Origin: Undibacterium hunanense
Lineage (GTDB): Bacteria > Pseudomonadota > Gammaproteobacteria > Burkholderiales > Burkholderiaceae_D
Assembly (NCBI RefSeq): GCF_014284335.1
Contig: NZ_JACOGF010000005.1
Coordinates: forward strand, 62,001 to 126,000
Length of the DNA stretch: 64,000 bases
Reading direction: 5' to 3'
How positions within the stretch are numbered: the first letter of the stretch is position 1; every line of letters starts with the position of its first letter. The notes under the pieces are model-generated. The model saw only the letters and a list, made by a program, of their open reading frames with translations, was not told the origin of the DNA and did no database searches. Below are positions 18,693-27,955 of this stretch, in pieces. The position numbers were made by a program, and so were the translations under genes.

Positions 18693-18828
18693 CCAGTGGC
18701 GTCCGCCGCTTGAGCCCGTTCGTCTTAAAAACGAACACACAAAAATTTCTTTAAATTCCTGTCGTTTCCTGACTTCATTTACTAGTTTTAAAAACAGGGT
18801 TGAAAAATAAAAAATTTACTTCATTGAC

Positions 18829-18880
18829 TTTTAAAACCGGTTTAAATAGAATTAATTCAAATTTCAAACCGGTTTGAATA
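18829..18880. promoter_or_regulatory. Two palindromic LacI-type operators upstream of the GH65 gene
   Basis: Two sites are centred on ACCGGT. Site 1 is TTTAAAACCGGTTTAAA at 18830-18846. Site 2 at 18863-18878 is a perfect 16-bp palindrome, TTCAAACCGGTTTGAA. The centres are 32 bp apart. A degenerate third site may lie at 18788-18806. The sequence differs from the operators before the TonB receptor, so each of the two LacI regulators may have its own site. Confidence 0.75.
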
Positions 18881-18939
18881 AAGTAAAATTTGATAATCCC
18901 GGTAAATTTACTCAAGAATACCCAGGATCAAGAATAAAA

Positions 18940-21333
18940 ATGAAGGATGACACCGTGCAAACAAGCGATGCCTTGCAACATCAATTTCCGCTGGAAGGCT
19001 GGGGGATTACAGAAAATCACATCGATGATGCACATCACCTGCTCAGCGAAACCCTGTTTGCTCTGGGAAATGGTTATATAGGCTTGCGTGGCACGGCAGA
19101 AGAGGGTAACCAGAGAACAGCAGCCGAATCACTGAACGGCAGTTACCTCAACGGTTTTTATGAATCTGAAGCCATACAGTATCCGGAAAACGCTTACGGC
19201 CTGGCCCGCACTAATCAATTCATGCTGAATGTGCCGAATGCCAGGTGCGTGGAATTGATACTGGAAGATGAAGTTTTCGATCTGCAGCAAGGCACAGTAG
19301 AGAGCTACCAGCGCCAGCTGGATTTTCGTACCGGTCTGTTGACACGTACCCTGCAATGGACATCTGCGCAGGGGCGTAGCATACGCCTGTACAGCCAGCG
19401 CCTGGTCAGTTTTGACAACAAGCATGTATATGCGATGTCGTATGAAGTCACACCGTTTAATTTTTCTGGTCAGATCAGGCTGGTTTCTTCTATCGATGCG
19501 GCGGTGAAAAATATTACAGCTGGTGATGACCCGCGTGTCGGTTCCGCCATCAGTGGTCCGGTCTTGCGCAAGCTGGAACTTGTACAGGAAGATGACTTCT
19601 CTGCTTTTCTGCACCGTACCCACAACAGCGGGCTGAGTCTTGCGACAGCCATGCAGCATCATTTGCAGACAGACAGCGCTTACACCAGCAGCTTGCAACA
19701 AAGTGATGAAAAGCTGGAGCAACACTTCACAGTTCAGGCAGAACAGGGGCAGGCGATAAAGCTGGACAAGTTTTGCAGCTATTTTTCTTCCCGCGATTAT
19801 CCCGCAGCGTCTTTACTGTCACTCAGCCAGCAGGCCCTGGCGAAAGTGCGTGAACAAGGCTTCGCGCAACTGGCCGCAAGCCAGCAAGCTTATCTGGATG
19901 ATTTCTGGGCGCAGGCCGATGTGCACATCAGTGGTGACGCTGCCTTGCAGCAGGGCATACGTTTCAATATGTTCCACCTGCTGCAATCGGTCGGGCGCGA
20001 TGGCAAGACCAATATTGCCGCCAAGGGTCTGACGGGTGAAGGTTATGAAGGTCATTATTTCTGGGATACAGAAATTTATATCTTCCCCTTTTTTCTCTAC
20101 AACAAACCCGAAATCGCCAGGAAGCTACTCGAATACCGCTTTCAATATTTGCCGCAAGCACGCGAACGTGCGCGACAGATGTCACATGCCAGCGGTGCAC
20201 TGTACCCATGGCGCACCATAGATGGCGAAGAATGTTCGGCTTATTTTCCCGCAGGTACGGCGCAGTACCATATCAATGCCGACATTGCTTATTCCATCAA
20301 GCTGTATATGGAAGCAACGGCAGACATGGATTTCTTGCTGACGCAAGGCGCAGAAATCGTGCTGGAAACCGCACGCCTGTGGATGGGCCTGGGTCATTAC
20401 ACACGCTTGTCTGGTCATGACACGGATTCATTTTGCATCAATGAAGTGACCGGGCCGGATGAATACACGGCCCAGGTCAACAACAACTATTACACCAATG
20501 CCATGGCACAAATGCATTTACGTTTTGCCGTCGATATCGTTCATCAATTACAGAATGAACACGCAGAAAAATTTGCTGAACTTGCTGCAAAAATTCATCT
20601 GCAGGCCGATGAGGCAAATGCCTGGCAACGCGCTGCCGATCATATGGCTTTGCCCTATAACAAAGAGCGCGGTATCCATGAGCAGGACGACAGTTTCCTC
20701 AATAAAAAGGTGTGGGACTTTGCCAATACGCCCAAGGAAAATTATCCCCTGCTGCTGAATTACCATCCGCTGGTCATCTATCGCCATCAGGTGTGCAAGC
20801 AAGCCGACGTGGTGCTGGCTTTGCTCTTGCTCAGTGACCAGTTCAGTCTGGATGACAAGCGCCGTGATTTTGATTTTTATGAAAAAGTCACCACCCATGA
20901 CTCATCCCTGTCTACCTGCATCTTCAGCATCATCGCCGCAGAAGTTGGTTATCAGGACAAGGCTTACGACTATTTCATGCAAACTGCCAGGCTGGATCTG
21001 GACAATACTCACGGCAATACCCACTATGGTGTGCATACCGCTGCCATGGGCGGCACCTGGCTGGGCATTGCCTATGGTTTTGCTGGTATGCGCGTCAGCA
21101 AGGCGCAACTGAGTTTTGCTCCGGTTTTGCCCGTGCAATGGCAGGACTACCAGTTCCGTGTGCACTTCCGCGGGCAATTGCTGGAGATAAGCGTCAGCCA
21201 GACCCATGTCGAATACCGTCTACTGCGCGGTACGGCATTGCAATTCCAACACAGAGGGCAAAATCTGCAAGTCACTGAGCAGCAAGCCATATGTAAAGTA
21301 GCTTTGCAGTCACAGGAGCTGGCTCATGCGTAA
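18940..21333 (+). CDS. GH65 family disaccharide phosphorylase (maltose/kojibiose/trehalose type)
   Basis: A glycoside hydrolase family 65 protein of 797 aa. GH65 enzymes cleave an alpha-glucosidic disaccharide with phosphate to give beta-glucose-1-phosphate plus glucose. The N-terminal beta-sandwich domain (LFALGNGYIGLRG), the catalytic alpha/alpha-barrel with EGHYFWDTEIYIFP, and the general-acid glutamate in INEVTGPDEYT (about Glu508) are present. The start is uncertain: ATG at 18940 is used here. GTG at 18955 has a better ribosome site (AAGGA, seven bases). An earlier TTG at 18874 falls inside an operator and is unlikely. The overlap with pgmB shows that beta-glucose-1-phosphate is the product. 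The exact disaccharide is unclear; maltose is a guess. Confidence 0.9.
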   Translation: MKDDTVQTSDALQHQFPLEGWGITENHIDDAHHLLSETLFALGNGYIGLRGTAEEGNQRTAAESLNGSYLNGFYESEAIQYPENAYGLARTNQFMLNVPNARCVELILEDEVFDLQQGTVESYQRQLDFRTGLLTRTLQWTSAQGRSIRLYSQRLVSFDNKHVYAMSYEVTPFNFSGQIRLVSSIDAAVKNITAGDDPRVGSAISGPVLRKLELVQEDDFSAFLHRTHNSGLSLATAMQHHLQTDSAYTSSLQQSDEKLEQHFTVQAEQGQAIKLDKFCSYFSSRDYPAASLLSLSQQALAKVREQGFAQLAASQQAYLDDFWAQADVHISGDAALQQGIRFNMFHLLQSVGRDGKTNIAAKGLTGEGYEGHYFWDTEIYIFPFFLYNKPEIARKLLEYRFQYLPQARERARQMSHASGALYPWRTIDGEECSAYFPAGTAQYHINADIAYSIKLYMEATADMDFLLTQGAEIVLETARLWMGLGHYTRLSGHDTDSFCINEVTGPDEYTAQVNNNYYTNAMAQMHLRFAVDIVHQLQNEHAEKFAELAAKIHLQADEANAWQRAADHMALPYNKERGIHEQDDSFLNKKVWDFANTPKENYPLLLNYHPLVIYRHQVCKQADVVLALLLLSDQFSLDDKRRDFDFYEKVTTHDSSLSTCIFSIIAAEVGYQDKAYDYFMQTARLDLDNTHGNTHYGVHTAAMGGTWLGIAYGFAGMRVSKAQLSFAPVLPVQWQDYQFRVHFRGQLLEISVSQTHVEYRLLRGTALQFQHRGQNLQVTEQQAICKVALQSQELAHA

Positions 21334-21979
21334 ATACGAATATCGTGGCGTCATCTTTGATCTGGATGGCGTGCTGACAGATACCGCGCATTACCATTAC
21401 CTGGCCTGGAAAAAACTGGCTGAGAGTGTGGGTGCGAGTTTTGACGAGGCCTTCAATGAACAGTTAAAAGGCGTGGACAGAATGGGTTCGCTGAACCTGA
21501 TCCTGGCAGCATCCGGCAAAGACTTCAGTGCAACGGATAAACTGACACTGGCAGATGAAAAAAACCTGCATTACCAAAGCCTGATCGCCCAACTCAGCCC
21601 GGCTGATTTATTGCCAGGCGCAGCAGAGTCCCTGCAACAGATACGTGCCGCCGGTTTAAAAACCGCCCTGGCGTCGGTCAGTAAAAATGCGCAGGCAGTA
21701 ATAGAAAGACTGGGTATCGCAGAGCAGTTTGATGTCGTCGTCGATGCCGCAAAAATAAAGAACAGCAAACCTGATCCTGAAATATTTTTGACCGCAGCAG
21801 CAGGGCTGGGTTTGACTGCCGATGAATGTTTTGGCGTTGAAGATTCAATCGCTGGCATACGCGCCATCAAAGCTGCCAGGATGTTTGCCCTGGGCATAGG
21901 TAGCCCGGCAGTATTGACCGAAGCTGATGTTGTCATCGCAGGCTTGCATCATTTCAGTTTGCAGGATTATTTAAAGTAG
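21326..21979 (+). CDS. pgmB: Beta-phosphoglucomutase
   Basis: A 217-aa HAD-superfamily enzyme converting beta-glucose-1-phosphate to glucose-6-phosphate. The nucleophile motif is FDLDGVLTDT (Asp near residues 11 and 13), with the cap-domain sequence FNEQLKGVDRMGSL typical of PgmB, SVSKNA for motif II, and GVEDSIAGI for the magnesium site. It overlaps the GH65 gene by eight bases, so the two are translationally coupled. It completes the intracellular phosphorolytic pathway of the locus. Confidence 0.95.
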   Translation: MRKYEYRGVIFDLDGVLTDTAHYHYLAWKKLAESVGASFDEAFNEQLKGVDRMGSLNLILAASGKDFSATDKLTLADEKNLHYQSLIAQLSPADLLPGAAESLQQIRAAGLKTALASVSKNAQAVIERLGIAEQFDVVVDAAKIKNSKPDPEIFLTAAAGLGLTADECFGVEDSIAGIRAIKAARMFALGIGSPAVLTEADVVIAGLHHFSLQDYLK

Positions 21980-22056
21980 AAGCAGCAGTAAAAGCGGTAG
22001 CAGCAAAAGTAAAACATAAAAAATAAGCAGTAAAAATAAAAAAGGCAGGAGACAAC

Positions 22057-23313
22057 ATGACCAATCAGGCTCAGCACGCAGCCAGCAGGCGGCGCATTAT
22101 TTTTGCGCTATTCCTGCTGTATTTTGTATTCGCCATCCTGCTCAACAGCGTGGGCACGGTGATACTGCAAGTCATCAAGACTTATGGCGTCAGCAAATCT
22201 GCTGCCAGTGTGCTGGAGGCATTCAAGGATATTCCCATCAGCATCGTCTCGTTTTGTGTCGCGTCTTTTCTGCCGCGCCTGGGTTATAAATATGCGATGC
22301 TGACTGGCATGGCGATAGTCACGGCCAGCACGGCGATCATGCCTTTGCTGCCTGGCTTTTTGATGACCAAGCTCTTGTTTCTCAGTGTGGGTGTCGCCTT
22401 TGCCCTTATCAAGGTGTCCGTGTATGCAACCATAGGTTTGATCAGCAGCGACCGTAAACAGCATGCCAGTCTGATGAATACGCTGGAAGGCTTTTTCATG
22501 GTTGGCGTGCTCAGCGGTTACTGGATATTTGGTTATTTCATTGACGCCGACAATCCGGCTTCGCCAGTCTGGCTGCATGTCTACTGGTTGCTGGCGGCAT
22601 TGTGTGCGCTAACCTTTTTGCTGGTTGCGACCACCAGCTTTACAGAATTTGAAGCCAGGCTGACAGTCAGTCACAGCAGCCTGCTTACCGATTTTGCCGA
22701 TATGCTTAAACTGATGGCGCGTCCCCTCGTCTGTGTTTATATCATCTCGGCTTTTTTATACGTACTGCTGGAGCAGGGCATAGGCACCTGGCTGCCAACC
22801 TTCAATAATGAAATCCTCAAGATGCCCGTGAACATGAGCGTGCAAGCCACCAGCATCTTTGCAGCCTGCCTGGCCATAGGCAGGCTGGGAGCCGGTGCCG
22901 TCATGCGCAAGCTCAACTGGTATCTGGTGTTGAACATCTGTCTGATCAGCATGGCGGCGCTGGTTCTGCTGACCCTGCCACTGACCCATAACATCGTCGC
23001 CAACCCTGATCTGCGCTGGAGCAATGCACCGCTGGCGGCGTTCATCTTCCCTTTGATTGGCCTGTTCATGGCGCCGATTTATCCCGGCATTAATTCTGTC
23101 ATGCTGAGTTCCCTGCCGACCAATCAGCATGCCGCCATGACGGGTTTGCTGGTTCTGTTTTCTGCTTTGGGTGGTACCAGCGGCTCCATGATTACGGGTT
23201 ATGTGTTTGGTGCAATGAACGGGCAGACGGCGTTTTACCTGTCGCTGTTGCCACTCAGCGTGATTTTGCTGACCCTGTTTTTCTTCAAGCGTGCGATTGC
23301 GCGGCTGGACTGA
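22057..23313 (+). CDS. MFS sugar transporter of the alpha-glucoside locus
   Basis: A 418-aa inner-membrane protein with 12 predicted hydrophobic segments and the loose pattern of FucP-like MFS permeases (FAILLNSVGTVILQVIKTYGV; FMAPIYPGINSVMLSSLP). It lies 77 bases after pgmB, with GGCAGGAG before ATG, and is probably in the same operon. It likely carries the disaccharide that enters the periplasm through the TonB receptor across the inner membrane. The spacer before it is rich in AAGCAG-like repeats. Confidence 0.85.
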   Translation: MTNQAQHAASRRRIIFALFLLYFVFAILLNSVGTVILQVIKTYGVSKSAASVLEAFKDIPISIVSFCVASFLPRLGYKYAMLTGMAIVTASTAIMPLLPGFLMTKLLFLSVGVAFALIKVSVYATIGLISSDRKQHASLMNTLEGFFMVGVLSGYWIFGYFIDADNPASPVWLHVYWLLAALCALTFLLVATTSFTEFEARLTVSHSSLLTDFADMLKLMARPLVCVYIISAFLYVLLEQGIGTWLPTFNNEILKMPVNMSVQATSIFAACLAIGRLGAGAVMRKLNWYLVLNICLISMAALVLLTLPLTHNIVANPDLRWSNAPLAAFIFPLIGLFMAPIYPGINSVMLSSLPTNQHAAMTGLLVLFSALGGTSGSMITGYVFGAMNGQTAFYLSLLPLSVILLTLFFFKRAIARLD

Positions 23314-23388
23314 GATGGCCATGGATGAACTTGGCTACTCTGCACAAGTATATAATCCCAGCTTCTGTTCATCTTTGCTATTTACCCT

Positions 23389-24405
23389 ATGTCGATTACT
23401 TTAAAGGAGCTTGCTGCCAGCCTGGGTATGTCCAAGACCACGGTCAGCCGTGCCTTGAACGGTTACCCTGAAGTCGGCGAGCAGACGCGCAAAAAAGTAG
23501 TGGCGGCGGCAGAAAAGCATGGCTATGAAGCCAACCCCATGGCACGCAGCCTGGCTGTGGGGCGCACCAATGTGTTTGGCCTGATCTACCCCTTGCTGCC
23601 ATCTGATCTGGGTGACCCGATGTTCCTTGGGGTGGTCGGTGGCATGGCCGAAGCGCTGGAAGCACGCAAGATGAACCTGATGATTGCGCCGGTCTCGCCC
23701 GGTAATGAATTGCCCTCGTATGAGCAAATGGTGAAAGGCCGCCGCGTCGACGGCCTGATCGTCAGCCGCACCATGGTGCAAGATCCGCGTATCGCTTATT
23801 TGTCCAGGCAGGGTTTCCCCTTCATAGCCCATGGTCGCACGCAGACCGACAAACCCTATGCCTGGTTTGACTATGACAATGCAAATGGCATACGCCTGGC
23901 AGTGCAACACTTGCTGGCGCTTGGTCACCAGCGTATCAGCCTCATCAGTGCGCCGCTGGAATTAAATTTCGCCCGCCAGAGACGTACCAGTTTTGTTGAA
24001 GCCATGAGCAGTGCCGGCCTGGATATTGATACCCGTTACCTGATACAGGATGCGCTCGACAGACGCAGTGGCCACCTGGCAGTACAGCAGCTATTGAACT
24101 GCACGCCCCGGCCCAGTGCCATCATCGTCGATAACCATCTCTCCGGCGTTGGCGCCATGCGCGCCCTGATGGATGCCGGCATTGCCATAGGCCGTGATAT
24201 CTCTGTCATCGTCTGGGGCAATATGGAAGACACCCTGGTCGGTGACCAGGTCACCACCATAGACCAGCCTGATCCAAGAGCCGCAGGGTTCAGGATGAGT
24301 GAAATGTTGCTGGCGCTGATGAATGGCACACCCGCCGCGGATTTGCAGGTGCTGTGGCAGCCGGTGCTGATCGCGGGATCAACGACCGGCCCCCTTCAAG
24401 AATAA
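23389..24405 (+). CDS. LacI-family transcriptional regulator (second of two)
   Basis: A 338-aa LacI regulator. The helix-turn-helix is at residues 4-23 (TLKELAASLGMSKTTVSRAL), followed by the hinge NPMARSLAVGRTNVFGLI and a sugar-binding domain. It lies 75 bases after the MFS permease gene in the same direction. Together with the first LacI gene it brackets the catabolic genes. With two operator types visible upstream, it plausibly binds the ACCGGT palindromes before the GH65 gene, but the sequence cannot say which regulator binds which site. Confidence 0.92.
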   Translation: MSITLKELAASLGMSKTTVSRALNGYPEVGEQTRKKVVAAAEKHGYEANPMARSLAVGRTNVFGLIYPLLPSDLGDPMFLGVVGGMAEALEARKMNLMIAPVSPGNELPSYEQMVKGRRVDGLIVSRTMVQDPRIAYLSRQGFPFIAHGRTQTDKPYAWFDYDNANGIRLAVQHLLALGHQRISLISAPLELNFARQRRTSFVEAMSSAGLDIDTRYLIQDALDRRSGHLAVQQLLNCTPRPSAIIVDNHLSGVGAMRALMDAGIAIGRDISVIVWGNMEDTLVGDQVTTIDQPDPRAAGFRMSEMLLALMNGTPAADLQVLWQPVLIAGSTTGPLQE

Positions 24406-24410
24406 GCAAG

Positions 24411-24437
24411 ACAATTAAGACAATTAAGACAATTAAG
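24411..24437. repeat. 9-bp tandem repeat
   Basis: Three exact copies of ACAATTAAG between the end of the second LacI gene and the convergent cytochrome gene. No stem-loop is evident. Confidence 0.75.
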
Positions 24438-24441
24438 GCAA

Positions 24442-26478
24442 TCACTGATTCTTTAAATACTCCAGCAAATCCAGCCTCTGTTCTTTCGTCAGCACAGGCA
24501 AGTCGCCCGGCTCTTTTGCTGGTTTGGTACCATATTCATGCCCTGTATTGCGATTGCCATTCAATCTGGTATCGAAGGTAAAACCGTCATAACCCGTGCT
24601 CTTCAGTCCAACTTTTTCGACATCAAATTCACGCGAGCCAACCAGGAACTTTTCAGGGCGGCATTCAGCATCTTTTTGATCCGAAGGGCAGGTTGCTGGC
24701 AGCAGCAAATCATACAAAGTCGGTACCGATCCATTGTGCAGATACGGCCCTGTTGCCCAGATACCGTTCAGTGAGCGCCCCTTGTAGGCCTGCAAAGAAG
24801 AATAGGGCGTCATCGTTGTGTCAGGATTGTAATTGCCATGCTTGTTCGAATCCTTGATTTCATTGCTGAAAAAAGCCTTGATGATATTGAACAGCCATTC
24901 TGACCAGCGACGTATGAAGCTTTTGTCCGCATCTGGAGTTGTCACCACGCCCAGGGTTGCCTTGGTCAGCAAAGCGGCAATCGGAGCTTTTTTATCCAGC
25001 AATACATCACCTACGCCTGCACCTACGTATTGATTGCGCAAGATGCCTGAATAACCTTCATATTTGATACTGTTGTTTGCCATGGTGGGGTCGGTGCCGA
25101 CTTCTTCCAGCTTGGACATATGGGCCACCACCCGTCTTTGCGACGAGCTGCGGTCTATCTCTGCATGGCAACTGACACAATAATTGGCAAACAGTTTTTC
25201 ACCGCGTTTGATGCGGGTCTGATCCAGTTTGCCCAGAATTTCTTGCGGCCACAGTGGTGACTGCAATTCAGTCAACTGGTTTTCTATGCGGCGCAGGTTC
25301 TGGGTATTGATGGAGCTGTCAAATTCTATGACCTTCTTGGTCCAGCCCTGACCAGAAATCAATGAGGTGACAGAGAAGCGCTTGCTCTCATGCCAGTCCA
25401 GCGAGCCAAACACGCCTATCACTTCACCCGTATTACGTCCCAGTGGGCCCAGACCGCCATTGGCACCAAGGCCATTCCATTGCACATAGTCATGCTGGGC
25501 AATATCCCACAAGAATGGGTAACTGACTGGCGCATCCGCCTTGATAAATAATTCCTGCCTGAGTTTGACGATGTTCTTGGCTGAGGTCGCAACTCTTTCT
25601 ATGATCTTGTCGCGGTCGGCAGAACTGATGTCCTGGCCTATACCCGCCAGTGCCGTTTTCACTTCATCCTCGGTCAGAATATTGCCCAGCACTTCTTCGA
25701 TTTGCTGACGGTTCAGCAAATGTTCCAGCGTGCGGTTATAGATGCGGCCAAAGGCGTCCAGCCTGGCATAACCATAATCGACCGGACTGTGGTTGATGAT
25801 GTTATAGCTGGTCAGGCGCAGGGTGTACGTCTTGATGTCGGTAATCACATCTGCTTCATTGCTGTATGCGCCGAGTTTGATGACAGCCTGGACAAAGCGT
25901 TTTTGCACGTCCGGCTTATCCCTGACTGCCACCATCGCATCGGTCAGGCCTTTCAGGAAACCTGCCATGTCTGCACTGGCGGGGCCGCCATCGATACGCA
26001 TGCCTGTACCTTTGAAATTGATTTGCCCGGTATGGCAGGCAGCACAGGTAAAGCCTACATAATTTTTACTCAGGTAATTGTCTTTGACAAAACCCACAGG
26101 CAAGGCATCAGGATTGCTGGATGTTTTTTTCTGCGGCAGATAGCGGTAGCGATTGATGTTTTCATCACTGCGAAACAGTTCAGGCTTGCCAGCCTGTTCC
26201 AGCACCAGAAAGAAATCATAAGGCAGCAAATTGGAACCCTGGGTCGTGGTGTAAAACCACAGACTTTGCTCAGGCTTCCAGTTTTGATCAAGATAGACGA
26301 TCTTGCCAGCACTGTCACCAAACACATCCTGCCTGACCGTGATGGCCCCGCGATCCGGATCACTGTCAGACACTTCCCATATCTGCGCCAGCATGATGAA
26401 AAGCGGCGGAATGATGAAAAGCAGAATGAGCAACAGGAAGCCGTGCCATATTTTCAGCTTGATTTTTGGAAGTTTCAT
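24442..26478 (-). CDS. Membrane-anchored di-heme cytochrome c (di-heme peroxidase/RoxA-like)
   Basis: A 678-aa protein with one N-terminal membrane segment (about residues 12-32) and a periplasmic body. Two c-type heme sites are clear: CAACH at 145-149 and CVSCH at 434-438. A conserved C-terminal block reads GIWATGPYLHNGSVPTLYDL. This pattern is that of large di-heme cytochromes related to cytochrome c peroxidase and to rubber oxygenase RoxA. Spacing between the hemes is wider than I recall for RoxA, so the substrate is left open. The N-terminal segment shows no cleavage site, suggesting anchoring rather than secretion. It stands alone, convergent with the LacI gene. Confidence 0.8.
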   Translation of the reverse strand: MKLPKIKLKIWHGFLLLILLFIIPPLFIMLAQIWEVSDSDPDRGAITVRQDVFGDSAGKIVYLDQNWKPEQSLWFYTTTQGSNLLPYDFFLVLEQAGKPELFRSDENINRYRYLPQKKTSSNPDALPVGFVKDNYLSKNYVGFTCAACHTGQINFKGTGMRIDGGPASADMAGFLKGLTDAMVAVRDKPDVQKRFVQAVIKLGAYSNEADVITDIKTYTLRLTSYNIINHSPVDYGYARLDAFGRIYNRTLEHLLNRQQIEEVLGNILTEDEVKTALAGIGQDISSADRDKIIERVATSAKNIVKLRQELFIKADAPVSYPFLWDIAQHDYVQWNGLGANGGLGPLGRNTGEVIGVFGSLDWHESKRFSVTSLISGQGWTKKVIEFDSSINTQNLRRIENQLTELQSPLWPQEILGKLDQTRIKRGEKLFANYCVSCHAEIDRSSSQRRVVAHMSKLEEVGTDPTMANNSIKYEGYSGILRNQYVGAGVGDVLLDKKAPIAALLTKATLGVVTTPDADKSFIRRWSEWLFNIIKAFFSNEIKDSNKHGNYNPDTTMTPYSSLQAYKGRSLNGIWATGPYLHNGSVPTLYDLLLPATCPSDQKDAECRPEKFLVGSREFDVEKVGLKSTGYDGFTFDTRLNGNRNTGHEYGTKPAKEPGDLPVLTKEQRLDLLEYLKNQ

Positions 26479-26555
26479 GACAGATCCCTAAGTGGAAAAA
26501 CGCGGGGAATTCGGGGAGATAGAGATGATTTTTAATTATATTTTTATCATGCCTA

Positions 26556-26927
26556 TATTTTAAGTCTTTTTTGGCAGGATGCCGTCTAAGTTGCGCCATA
26601 TGTATATTTTCAGCAACATTAATAATGACTAAGCGAGACGGCTTGCACAACGCATGTGGATTCCAGCGCGCAGGTTTGATGGCAGTACTGACTCATTCAG
26701 GCAAATAAATTAAGCCCGGTGTTGATTAATTGTAAAAATATCAATACAAAGTTGCCATAATGAAAACGGGTCATTTTTATACTAATGAGCGAAGCAAAAT
26801 GAAAGAAATACATGACCGATGGAGCATAAATATTTGCTTCCCAGGTCAGTGGATAAACCCCATCCCGCAGCAACAGGTACAAGTCGTAACACCAGCTCGC
26901 CGAAAACATCCACATACCAAACGCCGC
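26556..26927. repeat. Remnant of a duplicated segment (copy of 35008-35259 joined to 36160-36270)
   Basis: 26556-26808 matches the upstream region of the lipoprotein gene at 35250 almost base for base in long stretches, including TTTTTATACTAATGAG and the first codons ATG AAA GAA AT. At about 26809 the match jumps to 36160-36270, inside the membrane-protein gene on the other strand; the translated match is GMWMFSASWCYDLYLLL. About 900 bp between these points is missing. It is a scar of duplication followed by internal deletion; neither gene survives here. Confidence 0.85.
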
Positions 26928-27092
26928 CTCGACAACGTGGTTGACCGTTTGATCCAGCATTACCTGAGCAAACAATGGCTCATCACCTGCTGGATAGCCC
27001 AATTCGTCGCATTCAGAAAGAAGCCAGAAATCCTCGACAAAGCCAGCGCCCATATCAACGCTGATTTGAAGAAGGTGGGGATCATGAAATAA
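26928..27092 (+). pseudogene. Possible C-terminal gene fragment
   Basis: The plus-strand frame ending at 27092 reads like a real protein tail (HYLSKQWLITCWIAQF, then KASAHINADLKKVGIMK) and directly follows the duplication scar. It has no start of its own; the open frame upstream is the scar. I do not recognise the family. Confidence 0.3.
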
Positions 27093-27517
27093 GCGAGCCG
27101 ATCAGCAGCACGCCAGCTTGCGTGCATGTGAGATCGGGACGCGCCATCCTGGTCCCGATCAAAAACGTCTCGGGAATGACAGCGCGGGGCTATTCATATT
27201 GCCCATGTCTACAAATTGCCGCGACCTCACACCCCAGGCCAGCCGTATCGCCTCTTTTCAACGAACACCTCCACCACAGTTACTCTCGAATGCCCCGATC
27301 AGCAATCCATCACCTTTTGCCGCAAAGCAAATAGAAGCGCCAATACCCGAACTACCCAAGCCTTTTCCTCATAGCAAATAGAGTTAAGCAAATTTGCAAC
27401 AATTTGCAAAATAGCTTGATTTTTTAATTACTAAAATTATTTAAAATGCTAGCCTATTAAGCATTATAAAAAAACTAATCTCACATCTCTTTTCACAACC
27501 ATTCCAGGAGATCTACC
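27093..27517. other. Gene-poor stretch with hairpin and AT-rich promoter region
   Basis: A 9-bp inverted repeat (GATCGGGAC / GTCCCGATC, 27132-27160) follows the gene fragment and could be a terminator. A 57-codon open frame at 27208-27381 is proline-rich and unrecognised; I do not call it a gene. 27400-27500 is very AT-rich (elements such as TTGATT and CATTATAAA) and is the likely promoter region of the following unknown cluster. Confidence 0.4.
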
Positions 27518-27946
27518 ATGCTTGCCAAATTTGTTCAGGACAATCGCTATTTATTTGATCAAAACAATAATTTGAATCCCACAGGCAGGGTCACTATCAA
27601 TTTCAGTGCCAGCAATGGCATGGCGCAATTGCAACTGGTGGTATGCGACAGCAACAAAAAGACCCTGATCAGCGTAGGCACGCCCGTCGATGCGCTTTCT
27701 GTACTCAGCACTGCAGCCACTGGCACCGCCAGCTACAGCTTTGACCCGCCAGCCGCCTGCTCACCTGACGGCTATGTCTCCTGGAACATCTTCATCACCA
27801 GCAATGTTGCCGGCAGCACTGTCGATGTCGTCACCAGCGTCAGCCAGGCTGGTCGTGCACCCTTGCATGATGCCAATGTCAAGACCACCCTGAGTGCCAA
27901 TGATGTAGCTGCCCATGTCGGCTATGACGGCCTGTATTTTAATTAA
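27518..27946 (+). CDS. Hypothetical protein, first gene of unknown envelope cluster
   Basis: A 142-aa protein I do not recognise. No signal peptide or membrane segment is seen. The sequence is rich in Ser, Thr, Ala and Val in short alternating runs, suggesting a small beta-sandwich. It has the well-placed ribosome site AGGAG before ATG. It opens a co-directional series of five genes (27518-32004) with short gaps and strong ribosome sites; the gap to the next is nine bases. With no export signal it would be the only soluble cytoplasmic member unless exported by another route. Confidence 0.7.
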   Translation: MLAKFVQDNRYLFDQNNNLNPTGRVTINFSASNGMAQLQLVVCDSNKKTLISVGTPVDALSVLSTAATGTASYSFDPPAACSPDGYVSWNIFITSNVAGSTVDVVTSVSQAGRAPLHDANVKTTLSANDVAAHVGYDGLYFN

Positions 27947-27955
27947 GGAAGCGCC

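Noticed and set aside
18874..18939. TTG at 18874 as GH65 start
   Set aside because: It lies inside the palindromic operator at 18863-18878, so it would be within regulatory DNA; later ATG/GTG starts fit better.
27118..27381. 87-codon plus-strand frame before the unknown cluster
   Set aside because: Starts within a hairpin, is proline-rich with no motif and no ribosome site; not enough to call a gene.
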